DNA of 64,000 nt from Saccharibacter sp. 17.LH.SD (lineage in GTDB: Bacteria; Pseudomonadota; Alphaproteobacteria; Acetobacterales; Acetobacteraceae): positions 498,501 to 562,500 of the forward strand of contig NZ_WVHO01000009.1 in NCBI RefSeq assembly GCF_009834805.1. Direction: 5' to 3'. Within the stretch, counting starts at the first letter, position 1, and every line of letters starts with the position of its first letter. Below, piece after piece: positions 8,630 to 18,705 of this stretch. The position numbers and the translations under genes are program-made. The notes below the pieces were generated by a model. It searched no databases. It saw nothing but the letters and a program-made list of their open reading frames with translations, and was not told where the DNA came from.

Positions 8630-9415
8630 TCACAAACTGCGAAGAAGACCGCCATCAATGGGAATGAGAGCTCCTGTTACATAAGCGGCTAGGGGGCTTG
8701 CGAGGAATGTGGCCATATGACCAAATTCCTCTGGTGATCCGTAGCGTCCAACTGGAATTTCATTCTCTTTTTGTTGGCGTAACTCAGCGACGGAAATACC
8801 CTGTTTTTGCGCACGCGTTTGGTTGAGTTGCGCGACGCGGTCCGTGTCAAAACGTCCTGGCATCAGTGTATTCACGGTCACGCCATCACGTCCCACCTCT
8901 CGAGATAAAGTTTTGCCCCAGTTGGCGAGGGCTGAGCGTAATGCATTGGATAAGACGAGGCCTGGAATAGGCTCAGCGACGCTTGTCGATGAGACCATGA
9001 TGATACGACCAAATTTTTGCTTACGCATGGCGGGAAGGAACGCATCGGTCATGCTCATAACAGGCAGAAGCATAGCCTCAGTTTGTTGCTTCCACAAAGC
9101 AGCATCAAATGATGTGGCAGGCCCAGGAGGAGGGCCTCCACCATTTCCGATAATAATGTCGATAACGTTACAGTGTTCCTGAAGGGTAGTAATGGCGGTT
9201 TGCACACCCGCCAGTGATGACAAATCAGCGGCGATCCATGTTGCTTTACCACCCTCGGCTTGAATCTGAGCGGCTGTGTGCTGGAGCTTTTCAGTATTGC
9301 GAGAAATGAGATAGACGTGAACACCTTCGGCAGCCATGCTCCGTGCAATACCAGCGCCTAGACCTGAACTCCCGCCCATTACAACGGCGGAATGCCCACT
9401 GAGTTTGAGATCCAT
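8630..9415 (-). CDS. SDR-family protein with non-standard active site
   Basis: The 261-residue protein has the short-chain dehydrogenase Rossmann fold: GGSSGLGAGIA near residue 12 binds the nucleotide, and the C-terminal GSPEEFGHMATFLAS and TGALIPIDGG stretches are typical. The NNAG motif is replaced by GNGGGPPPGP, and where a classical YxxxK is expected the sequence reads LVLSNALRSAL, with no Tyr or Lys. This belongs to a GGPPPG-containing SDR subfamily whose substrates are poorly known. The start is ATG at 9415, with GGAG upstream; an in-frame extension to 9457 is unlikely. It may act as a reductase with altered chemistry or as a non-catalytic NAD(P)-binding protein. Confidence 0.8.
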   Translation of the reverse strand: MDLKLSGHSAVVMGGSSGLGAGIARSMAAEGVHVYLISRNTEKLQHTAAQIQAEGGKATWIAADLSSLAGVQTAITTLQEHCNVIDIIIGNGGGPPPGPATSFDAALWKQQTEAMLLPVMSMTDAFLPAMRKQKFGRIIMVSSTSVAEPIPGLVLSNALRSALANWGKTLSREVGRDGVTVNTLMPGRFDTDRVAQLNQTRAQKQGISVAELRQQKENEIPVGRYGSPEEFGHMATFLASPLAAYVTGALIPIDGGLLRSL

Positions 9416-9592
9416 AATCCATCTCCCAACGATTATTATCGTCGGTAATGAGATCATGTTTCTGTGGTAGCGAGAAGAGGCAGAGTCTATGGGGAAGGGA
9501 TCTCATCTCACAGGTGAGATAAGCAAAAAAAACATATCGTTATTCTGTGATGGCAGAAGTGAGAAAAATTTATCATTCCTGCTTGGGGGCTT

Positions 9593-9621
9593 CTTGACGC
9601 TCTGTGGGGGGCGCACTATCT
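9593..9621 (+). promoter_or_regulatory. Heat-shock (sigma-32 type) promoter of groESL
   Basis: CTTGAC at 9593-9598 is followed after 17 bases by CTATCT at 9616-9621, close to the alphaproteobacterial RpoH consensus (CTTGAC, 17-18 bases, CYTATNT). It lies about 110 bases before groES. A sigma-70 reading is also possible because the elements overlap in sequence. Confidence 0.55.
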
Positions 9622-9732
9622 CTGATCTACCTCTCCTCTTGGGAGGGGAGGATTGATCAAAGCGCTGCTGTATTGAGCGCATAACCCGGCCATGCTGCTT
9701 TGAACAAGGGCTGGCCTAGAATGGAGCGATCC

Positions 9733-10023
9733 ATGACGAAGTTTCGTCCCCTTCATGACCGTGTAGTGGTCCGCCGTTTAGAAGGCGAACAAAAGACTGC
9801 TGGTGGCATCATCATCCCAGAGACAGCGAAAGAAAAGCCGATGGAAGGCGAAGTTGTCGCCGTTGGTCCGGGCGCTCGTAACGAGCAAGGTCAGGTTGTG
9901 GCTCTGGATGTTAAAGCTGGCGACCGTGTTCTTTTCGGCAAATGGTCAGGCACTGAGGTGAAGATCGGTGGTGAAGACCTGCTGATCATGAAAGAGAGCG
10001 ACATTATGGGGATTGTTGGCTAA
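9733..10023 (+). CDS. groES: Co-chaperonin GroES
   Basis: The 96-residue protein begins [15 protein letters not shown] and includes the mobile loop region with [13 protein letters not shown], the part that docks on GroEL. It caps the GroEL ring during ATP-driven folding in the cytoplasm. The start at 9733 gives the normal family length and has a GGAG upstream; the in-frame ATG at 9700 would add 11 residues not found in the family. groEL follows 53 bases later. Confidence 0.97.
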   Translation: MTKFRPLHDRVVVRRLEGEQKTAGGIIIPETAKEKPMEGEVVAVGPGARNEQGQVVALDVKAGDRVLFGKWSGTEVKIGGEDLLIMKESDIMGIVG

Positions 10024-10055
10024 CGCCACTCGCCCGATTCCTCTTTTTAAAATGA

Positions 10056-11738
<1,683 letters not shown>

Positions 11739-11816
11739 GCCGCACAGCTTCACGCTTTCTCTCCTTCTTGAAAGGGAGGGGAGAAGTTTGGCCCTACATT
11801 CAGTACTGTGAGAAGA

Positions 11817-11848
11817 GCCTCGCTTTCGAAAGGAAGCGGGGCTTTTTT
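11817..11848 (+). terminator. groEL intrinsic terminator
   Basis: A GC-rich stem (GCCTCGCTTTC with GGAAGCGGGGC, loop GAAA) is followed by a run of six T. Its surroundings are alignable with the region at 14930-14990, showing that the downstream duplication took this terminator along. Confidence 0.8.
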
Positions 11849-11872
11849 GTGTGAAAATAGCTCCGTTACAAA

Positions 11873-11890
11873 TGTGTCATAAAAATCACA
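11873..11890. promoter_or_regulatory. Conserved TGTG/CACA dyad in receptor leader, copy 1
   Basis: TGTGTCATAAAAATCACA occurs here and, with one base changed, at 15009-15026, at matching places before both TonB-dependent receptor genes. The partial dyad (TGTG, 10 bases, CACA) could be a regulator-binding site. No regulator is assigned. Confidence 0.35.
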
Positions 11891-12000
11891 GAATTCGTGA
11901 AAATTCTTATTGATTCGGTATCGGAACATTTCGTTGTTGTGTTTTTATTACGATAATGGATTAAATTAAAGAAATGTAACGAACCAGGAATTTTTGGCTT

Positions 12001-14847
12001 ATGACGATCCCCACTCGCCATTTGATGCTCTGTGTATCTGCTTTGTCCATGGGGCTTCTTCCTGGGGTAGCCGTTGCAGATGTTGGGCAGCATGGAAAAG
12101 ACGCACGTTATTCTACGCACCACTCATCCATAAAAGGAGATCTTAAGGGGCCAACGCATGCAGCACGCGCAATGCGTGCGCGGGCTCTGCATGGGGTCAG
12201 TAGCCATCGTATTGAAGAAGTGATAGTCACAGGCTCAATGTTGAGTACATCAAAGAACTCGAATGCCAATCCTGTTCAAATAATTTCTAGCAAACAAATT
12301 ATGCAGACAGGTGTGACGAGTTTGAACGACGCGTTGCAGCGTATGCCGTCAGTGGGTTCAAACGGTCAAAATAACACGACGACAAACGGAGGAGGAGGAG
12401 CTGCGTGTATCGATCTCCGTAACCTCGGTTCTAACCGTGTTTTGGTATTGATTGATGGGAAACGTACAGCACTCAATGCACAGGCGAGCTGTGTGGATCT
12501 GAATACGATTCCCATGCAGCTGGTTGATAGTGTTGAAATTCTTAAAGATGGAGGCTCAGAACTCTATGGGGCAGATGCTGTTTCTGGTGTGATCAATATT
12601 AAACTCCGTCATGATACGACAAAAGGTGGTATTCTTATCCGTGGCGGGATTACAGGCCACGGTGATGGCAAGAATGGAATATTATCAGCGTATAAAGGTT
12701 GGAACTTTGATGAGGGGCGCGGCAATATTACTGTGTCTGGATCCTACAATACGACAGAAGGAATCCGGCAGAAAAATAGGGGATGGGCACATCCTGTAGA
12801 GATTGGGACAGATGGGACGACCTTTGGGTCTGGTACTAGTCCTCAGCCTTTATGGCTGGGTGATAACGGGAACCCAATACCGGGGCAGCCCCCACGGTCG
12901 CGTTATGATTTTACTCAAGATTCTTGGCTGACGAATAGTGTCAATACGGGGACACTGTATGGCGATGCACATTACGATTTTAACAAGCATTTTACTTTAT
13001 ATTCCAATGTTCTTTACAGCCATCGTAATTCCTTGTCACAAATGGCTCCGCAAGGATTTTTTGGAAGTGTTACGCCGTCGACATTGCCGTCGAATTTGAC
13101 GGTGCCTGCTAATTATCCTGGGAATCCTTTTAGGCAGGATGCAACCATGGCGACGCGGCGATTTACAGAATTTGGCCCTAGGCGTTTTGAAAATGCGTCA
13201 GATACCTACACCGCGAAAGTTGGGTTGAAAGGTGAGATCATTGCAAACTGGATGTATGATGCATCCTTCACCTATGGATGGAACCAAGTCTTAGAGCATG
13301 ATGAGAATATGGGCAATTATGCCGCTCTTTTAAATGAATATGGACTGCGTCAGATTAACCCAGGAAACTCTAATAGTGCCCTCGCTTATGATCCGTCTTT
13401 ATGTCCTTCATCAGGGTGTGTGAGCCCTTTTAAGCCTCTTTCGGGTAAGGCTGCGGCTTATGCGAATGCGACAACCAATCAGCATAGTTATTATCAACTG
13501 CGTGATTGGAATTTGAGAATACATAACAATCAAGTGACGCGCATGCCATGGGAGAATGGGGGGCGTCTTGGCATTGCGTTGGGCATGGAGCATCGGGGTG
13601 AGCAGCTCTCTCAAACGCCAGATCCATTGGTTTCATCGGGTCAATCTATGGGCAATGCTACAACGTATACCGGGGGTGGTTTTCACGTAACGGAAGGTTA
13701 TGCGGAAAGTAACATTAACCTGTTGCATAATGCCTTTTTGGCGAAGGATCTGACGATCGACGGGCAGGGGCGTGTTTCTGGCTATAATAACATGGGCATT
13801 ACAAAGAATTGGAAAGCGTCTATTAACTGGATGCCAACGCGGGATGTGCGCTTCAGAGGAACGATTGGGACGTCTTATCGACAGCCACAAGTTTATGAGC
13901 TCTATCAAGGAGAACAGATAAGCTATATAGAGGCGCAAGACCCGTGTGATATGAATCAAATCTCTACATATGGAGCGCAACAGGCGGCTGTTGCAGCAAG
14001 GTGCGGTCAGCAGGGAATTAATACAAAGAAATTTGTGGCGCAGGGTAGTGGGCAGGTACCGACGATGTCGGGAGGGAATAGTCACCTTCATGCGGAAACT
14101 TCGCGCACCTATACTTTTGGAGCTGTATTTACACCACGTTGGGTTCCAAGATTAATGGTTTCTGCTGAATATTGGCATACAAATGTTAATCAAACGATTG
14201 GGGTTCTTGGCACACAATATGTTCTTGATCAATGCTATACATCCGGCAACCTCTGTGGTAGCGTTCAGCGCTATAATAATAATGGACATCAAATTAAACA
14301 AGTAACAGCTAATACTGCTAATCTTGGTGGTTTGAGAACGAGTGGTATTGATTTTGATTTGAATTATTCGCTTATTTTAACGCCATATGATGTTGTCAGT
14401 TTAAGTAACACTATTCAACAGCTTGTGACGTATAAGCAACAAAATTCACCTGGTGGACCATGGTATAATTACTCAGGTAGACTATTGTATAATGCGTCAC
14501 CGTCTGTGGGACAACCTAAACTGCGTGATTATGCGACGGTAACTTGGCGGCATAATAACTTTAGCATTACCTATATGATGCAATATATGAGTGGAATGAC
14601 GTGGAATAACTCGACAAGAGATTTAACGTTGGCCGATGGTCCGCGTTACAAGACGCCTGATATGTTTGAGCATGATGTAACCTTGAATTACCGTATGGGG
14701 AAATGGAATTTTGAAGGGGGTATTAATAATATCACCAATAAAAGACCTCCTTTCGTGGCGGATGGTACCCAAAATACCGTTGGGAATATGTATGGAGGTT
14801 ATTTTGCCGGACGTTCCTTCTTCATGCAGGCTAATGTTGATTTTTGA
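12001..14847 (+). CDS. TonB-dependent outer-membrane receptor, copy 1
   Basis: The 948-residue protein has a Sec signal peptide (cleavage probably after GVAVA), a variable linker, a TonB-box-like EEVIVTGS stretch near residue 77, a plug domain with LNDALQRMPSV and NRVLVLIDGKR, and a long 22-strand-type barrel ending FFMQANVDF; the terminal Phe is the usual outer-membrane insertion signal. Two Cys in the plug (CIDLRNLGS and SCVDLNTIP) may form a disulfide. The receptor imports an unknown ligand with TonB energy. It is the first of a tandem pair with the gene at 15140; they differ mainly in the post-signal linker and in extracellular-loop segments. No signalling (STN) domain is present. Confidence 0.93.
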   Translation: MTIPTRHLMLCVSALSMGLLPGVAVADVGQHGKDARYSTHHSSIKGDLKGPTHAARAMRARALHGVSSHRIEEVIVTGSMLSTSKNSNANPVQIISSKQIMQTGVTSLNDALQRMPSVGSNGQNNTTTNGGGGAACIDLRNLGSNRVLVLIDGKRTALNAQASCVDLNTIPMQLVDSVEILKDGGSELYGADAVSGVINIKLRHDTTKGGILIRGGITGHGDGKNGILSAYKGWNFDEGRGNITVSGSYNTTEGIRQKNRGWAHPVEIGTDGTTFGSGTSPQPLWLGDNGNPIPGQPPRSRYDFTQDSWLTNSVNTGTLYGDAHYDFNKHFTLYSNVLYSHRNSLSQMAPQGFFGSVTPSTLPSNLTVPANYPGNPFRQDATMATRRFTEFGPRRFENASDTYTAKVGLKGEIIANWMYDASFTYGWNQVLEHDENMGNYAALLNEYGLRQINPGNSNSALAYDPSLCPSSGCVSPFKPLSGKAAAYANATTNQHSYYQLRDWNLRIHNNQVTRMPWENGGRLGIALGMEHRGEQLSQTPDPLVSSGQSMGNATTYTGGGFHVTEGYAESNINLLHNAFLAKDLTIDGQGRVSGYNNMGITKNWKASINWMPTRDVRFRGTIGTSYRQPQVYELYQGEQISYIEAQDPCDMNQISTYGAQQAAVAARCGQQGINTKKFVAQGSGQVPTMSGGNSHLHAETSRTYTFGAVFTPRWVPRLMVSAEYWHTNVNQTIGVLGTQYVLDQCYTSGNLCGSVQRYNNNGHQIKQVTANTANLGGLRTSGIDFDLNYSLILTPYDVVSLSNTIQQLVTYKQQNSPGGPWYNYSGRLLYNASPSVGQPKLRDYATVTWRHNNFSITYMMQYMSGMTWNNSTRDLTLADGPRYKTPDMFEHDVTLNYRMGKWNFEGGINNITNKRPPFVADGTQNTVGNMYGGYFAGRSFFMQANVDF

Positions 14848-14946
14848 GATGGGGGGATATTTGAAAAATGGGCAGTATGATTTGCTTTAATAGGCAGACT
14901 TTTAGCTTTTTCTAAGAAGAGAAAAGTCTGATTCTATATTCAGTGA

Positions 14947-14988
14947 TGTAAAAAGTATCGCCTTCGCAGGAAGGCGATACTTTTTACA
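14947..14988. terminator. Perfect 19-bp hairpin terminator between receptor genes
   Basis: TGTAAAAAGTATCGCCTTC pairs without a mismatch with its complement around a four-base loop (GCAG). The A-run on one side and T-run on the other make it a bidirectional intrinsic terminator. It occupies the place of the groEL terminator in the duplicated unit but has a different stem sequence. Confidence 0.8.
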
Positions 14989-15008
14989 CGACATAACCTC
15001 GTCATATA

Positions 15009-15026
15009 TGTGTCATAAACATCACA
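15009..15026. promoter_or_regulatory. Conserved TGTG/CACA dyad in receptor leader, copy 2
   Basis: TGTGTCATAAACATCACA matches the copy at 11873-11890 except for one base, at the corresponding place before the second receptor gene. Preservation while the flanking leader has drifted suggests a function in regulation or transcription start. Confidence 0.35.
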
Positions 15027-15139
15027 CAATTTTATGGAAACCCTAATCGCTTCGATGTCCGAACGTTTCGGGGGTTGTGTTTTTTATAATTTATGTAGAT
15101 TAGGTTAAATAAATGTAACGAACCAGGAATATTTAGCTT

Positions 15140-17998
15140 ATGACGATCCCCACTCGCCATTTGATGCTCTGTGTGTCTGCTCTATCTATGGGGCTTCTTC
15201 CTGGGGTAGCTACGGCGAATGGGGGGCAATATAGCAAAGCGGTAAAATATTCTGCGAAACAGCCATCTGTAAAAGCGCATCCTCGAGGGCGAACCCATGC
15301 AGTAAGTGCAACGCATGCCCGAGTGTTGCACGGGGTGAGAAGTCATCGCGTTGAAGAAGTGATGGTCACGGGTTCGATGCTGAGTACATCAAAGAACTCG
15401 AACGCTAATCCCGTGCAAATCGTTTCGAGCAAGCAAATTATGCAGTCAGGTGTGACGAGTTTGAACGATGCGTTGCAGCGTATGCCGTCAGTGGGTTCAA
15501 ACGGTCAGAATAATACATCTACTAATGGTGGTGGTGGAGCTGCATGTATCGATCTCCGTAACCTTGGGTCTCAACGTGTTTTGGTGTTGATTGACGGAAA
15601 GCGCACAGCACTCAACGCACAATCCAGTTGTGTGGATTTGAATACAATTCCCATCCAGCTGGTTGATAGTGTTGAAATTCTTAAGGATGGGAGTTCAGAA
15701 CTCTATGGGGCAGATGCTGTTTCTGGTGTGATTAATATTAAACTCCGCCATGATACGACCAAGGGTGGTATCCTTATACGTGGTGGGATTACAGGCCGTG
15801 GCGATGGCAAGAATGGGATTTTGTCAGCGTATAAAGGTTGGAATTTTGATGAAGGCCGCGGGAACATTACAATATCCGGGTCCTACAATACGACAGAAGG
15901 AATAAGGCAGAAAAATAGAGGTTGGGCGCATCCTGTGCAAATTGGAACGGATGGGACAACCTTTGGATCCAGTTTGAGTCCTCAGCCTTTGTGGCAGGAT
16001 GTTAATGGAACTACGTTGCCATATGGGCAGCCAGGACCACCGCGATATGATTTTGGTCAGGATCAATGGCTGACCAATAGTGTCAATACCGGGACACTTT
16101 ATGGTGATGCGCATTATGATTTTAACAAGCACTTCACCCTATATTCTAATGTTCTTTACAGCCACCGTGATTCACTGTCTCAATTAGCACCGCAAGGCTT
16201 CCAAGGGAGTGTTACCCCGTCGACATTGCCATCAAATCTGACGGTTCCTGCTGATGATCCTAGGAATCCTTTTAAGCAGGATGCAACCATGGCGACGCGG
16301 CGATTTACAGAATTTGGCCCTAGGCGTCTTGAAAATGCGTCAGATACCTATACGGCGAAAGCGGGGTTAAAGGGCGAAATCATTGCAAACTGGATGTATG
16401 ATGCATCCTTTACTTATGGGTGGAATCAAGTTTTAGAGCATGATGAAAATGTTGGTAATTATGCGTCTCTCTTAAATGAATATGGTTTACAGCAAATCAC
16501 ACCTGGGAATGCTAGTAGCGGCCTTAAATATGATCCGTCTTTATGCCCTTCGTCTGGATGTGTAAGTCCTTTTAAGCCGCTTTCTGCGAAAGCAGCGGCT
16601 TATGCGAATGCGACAACCAATCAACATAGTTATTATCAACTGCGCGACTGGAATTTGAGAATACATAATAATCAAGTGGCGCGGATGCCATGGGAACATG
16701 GAGGGCGTCTTGGGATTGCGCTTGGCATGGAGCACCGTGGGGAACAGCTTTCTCAAACACCTGATCCGTTGGTTTCGTCAGGACAAGCGATGTCGAACGC
16801 CACGACCTATACAGGAGGTGGTTTCCACGTAACGGAAGGTTATGCGGAAAGTAACATTAACCTGTTACATAATGCCTTTTTGGCGAAGGATCTGACGATT
16901 GATGGTCAGGGGCGTGTCTCTGGTTATAATAACTTAGGGGTGACGAAAAACTGGAAAGCATCCATTAACTGGATGCCAACGCGGGATGTGCGTTTCAGAG
17001 GAACAATTGGGACATCGTATCGACAGCCGCAGGTTTATGAGCTCTTTCAAGGAGAGCAGATAACCTATGCGGAAGCACAAGATCCGTGTGATATGAATCA
17101 AATCTCTACATACGGAGCACAACAAGCGGTTGTTGCAACAAATTGTGGTAACTCCATCAAAAAGTATAACAAACATAAGTTTGTAGCACAGGGAGGTGGG
17201 CAGATCCCTACTATGCAGGGCGGGAACAGCCATCTTCAGGCAGAGACCTCACGGACGTACACGTTTGGAACGGTATTTACTCCACGTTGGGTTCCGAGAT
17301 TGATGGTTTCTGCCGAATATTGGCATACGAATGTTAGTCACACGATTTCGCCTCTTCAGACACAATATGTTTTGGATCAATGTTATACGTCTAAAAATCT
17401 TTGCGGTAGCGTTCAGCGGTATGGAAGCGGGCAGATCAAACAGGTAACGGCCAATTATGAGAATCTTGGTGAGTTAAAGACAAGCGGTATTGATTTTGAT
17501 TTGAATTATTCGCTTATCTTGACGCCATATGATGTGGTCAGTTTGAGCAATACGATTCAACAGCTCGTAACCTATAAGCAACAGAATGTACCAGGAGGGC
17601 CCTTTTATAATTATTCTGGCCGACTGCTTTATAACGGAATAGGGCAGAATTCGGCTGGAGGGCTCCCTAAGCTGCGTGATTACGCAACAGTGACGTGGCG
17701 GCATAATAACTTTAGCATTACCTATATGATGCAATATATGAGTGGAATGACATGGAATAATGGAACGCGGGACTTAACGGCTGCTGATGGTCCTCGTCAC
17801 AAGACGCCAGATATGTTCGAGCATGATCTGACACTTAATTACCGTATGGGGAAATGGAATTTCGAAGGAGGTATTAATAATATTACGAATAAAAGACCTC
17901 CTTTCGTGGCAGATGGCGGCCAAAATACCGCAGGGAGTCTGTATGGAGGTTATGTTGCAGGGCGTTCCTTCTTTATGCAGGCTAATGTTGATTTTTAA
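15140..17998 (+). CDS. TonB-dependent outer-membrane receptor, copy 2
   Basis: The 952-residue paralogue of the preceding gene has the same signal peptide, a diverged linker, the EEVMVTGS box, an almost identical plug and a barrel ending FFMQANVDF. Most differences are silent in the plug and transmembrane strands; replacements and short indels concentrate in a few barrel segments, for example around residues 285-305, 665-690 and 735-775, which probably are surface loops. This pattern suggests that the two receptors recognise related but different ligands or escape phage or host recognition. It has its own leader and so can be expressed independently. A terminator follows at 18052. Confidence 0.93.
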   Translation: MTIPTRHLMLCVSALSMGLLPGVATANGGQYSKAVKYSAKQPSVKAHPRGRTHAVSATHARVLHGVRSHRVEEVMVTGSMLSTSKNSNANPVQIVSSKQIMQSGVTSLNDALQRMPSVGSNGQNNTSTNGGGGAACIDLRNLGSQRVLVLIDGKRTALNAQSSCVDLNTIPIQLVDSVEILKDGSSELYGADAVSGVINIKLRHDTTKGGILIRGGITGRGDGKNGILSAYKGWNFDEGRGNITISGSYNTTEGIRQKNRGWAHPVQIGTDGTTFGSSLSPQPLWQDVNGTTLPYGQPGPPRYDFGQDQWLTNSVNTGTLYGDAHYDFNKHFTLYSNVLYSHRDSLSQLAPQGFQGSVTPSTLPSNLTVPADDPRNPFKQDATMATRRFTEFGPRRLENASDTYTAKAGLKGEIIANWMYDASFTYGWNQVLEHDENVGNYASLLNEYGLQQITPGNASSGLKYDPSLCPSSGCVSPFKPLSAKAAAYANATTNQHSYYQLRDWNLRIHNNQVARMPWEHGGRLGIALGMEHRGEQLSQTPDPLVSSGQAMSNATTYTGGGFHVTEGYAESNINLLHNAFLAKDLTIDGQGRVSGYNNLGVTKNWKASINWMPTRDVRFRGTIGTSYRQPQVYELFQGEQITYAEAQDPCDMNQISTYGAQQAVVATNCGNSIKKYNKHKFVAQGGGQIPTMQGGNSHLQAETSRTYTFGTVFTPRWVPRLMVSAEYWHTNVSHTISPLQTQYVLDQCYTSKNLCGSVQRYGSGQIKQVTANYENLGELKTSGIDFDLNYSLILTPYDVVSLSNTIQQLVTYKQQNVPGGPFYNYSGRLLYNGIGQNSAGGLPKLRDYATVTWRHNNFSITYMMQYMSGMTWNNGTRDLTAADGPRHKTPDMFEHDLTLNYRMGKWNFEGGINNITNKRPPFVADGGQNTAGSLYGGYVAGRSFFMQANVDF

Positions 17999-18051
17999 GT
18001 CTGCAAGATCAGCGGGACACGTTTTGACGTTGTGACAAAGCTTAGAATAGC

Positions 18052-18090
18052 AAAGGGAGGGGCACTTAGGTGTTACCTCCTTTTGTTTTT
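18052..18090 (+). terminator. Terminator after second receptor gene
   Basis: AAAGGGAGG with inner CAC pairs imperfectly with GTG and CCTCCTTT, followed by TTGTTTTT. Position 50 bases after the stop codon supports an intrinsic terminator. Confidence 0.55.
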
Positions 18091-18299
18091 GAAGAGTAAA
18101 GTCAAAAACACGATGGGTAACTTGTTGTAAAATAATGATATTTTTCGAATTTTGAAAAAATTATAAAAGAATCGAAAAAATATATTGATTTTAAGAAAGA
18201 ACAACGCTTACCGTAATAATTACAGGGAGCAAGAACGGTCTCTGTAAATAGAGGAATGACTGTTTAACAGTATTCCAAAGTTGTTGGGAGTGTAGCGTT
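18091..18299. other. AT-rich leader with two inverted repeats
   Basis: The first half is very AT-rich with A- and T-runs. It holds an imperfect inverted repeat at 18220-18247 (TTACAG...CTGTAA) and a stronger one at 18253-18276, where GGAAT-ACTGTT pairs with AACAGT-ATTCC around a single T with one bulged G. They precede a short open frame at 18300 and could be an operator or an mRNA-leader structure. Confidence 0.4.
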
Positions 18300-18494
18300 A
18301 TGTCTACAAAAAGTAAACTGACATCAGCTTTTATCTCTTCCTTTTCTACTTTGGGTGGTGCCATTGGGTCGTTGTCTACGAAGATCCTGGATGCGCCTTC
18401 CTCCCCTCATGTAGGTTCTTCTTTTGCCAGGCAAAGGCACGCGTTATGGGATGACGTCGCTTATGCTAAGCGGGGGTACCGATCTATTATCTAG
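18300..18494 (+). CDS. Possible small protein, unknown function
   Basis: A 64-codon frame starts at ATG with TTGGGAG about eight bases upstream. The N-terminal part is rich in Ser, Thr and Gly with a mildly hydrophobic stretch (FISSFSTLGGAIGSL); the C-terminal part is basic and aromatic, ending KRGYRSII. I recognise no family. It stands alone between a receptor gene and a convergent helicase gene, behind a structured AT-rich leader, which is the main support for its being real. It could equally be a chance frame in an RNA gene. Confidence 0.4.
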   Translation: MSTKSKLTSAFISSFSTLGGAIGSLSTKILDAPSSPHVGSSFARQRHALWDDVAYAKRGYRSII

Positions 18495-18705
18495 GGCCTT
18501 TGATGAAGTCCCGTTCCGTCTTTTGTGATTAACGTTTAGTTGAAAGAGGGGTCGGGGGTGTTCTTTGGGCACTTCCGACTGTCTGTAATATTCATAGGCG
18601 AGAGTGTGGCGGGTGGTGCGTTGTGTCCTTTGAGGAGGGCGTGACGTCTCTGCAGAAAGAGATTTTTAGAGTATCGTTATCCAGTAATTGCCGTTAAAGA
18701 GGATA
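18495..18705. other. Intergenic gap, no gene seen
   Basis: About 210 bases between the possible small gene and the end of the helicase gene hold no convincing frame and no clear terminator. Confidence 0.5.

Larger units (their letters stand above)
11786..18000 (+). repeat. Tandem duplication of a receptor gene with its leader
   Basis: Two units are offset by about 3.14 kb. Homology starts before the hairpin that precedes each receptor gene (around 11786 and 14925), runs through the leader, including blocks such as AAATGTAACGAACCAGGAAT just before each start, and continues through both coding sequences. The sequence after the second gene does not match that after the first, so the end of the duplication lies near the stop codon. 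Confidence 0.85.

Noticed and set aside
9600-9732. CIRCE operator before groES
   Set aside because: The required TTAGCACTC half-sites with nine-base spacing are not present; only loose GCGCT-like matches occur.
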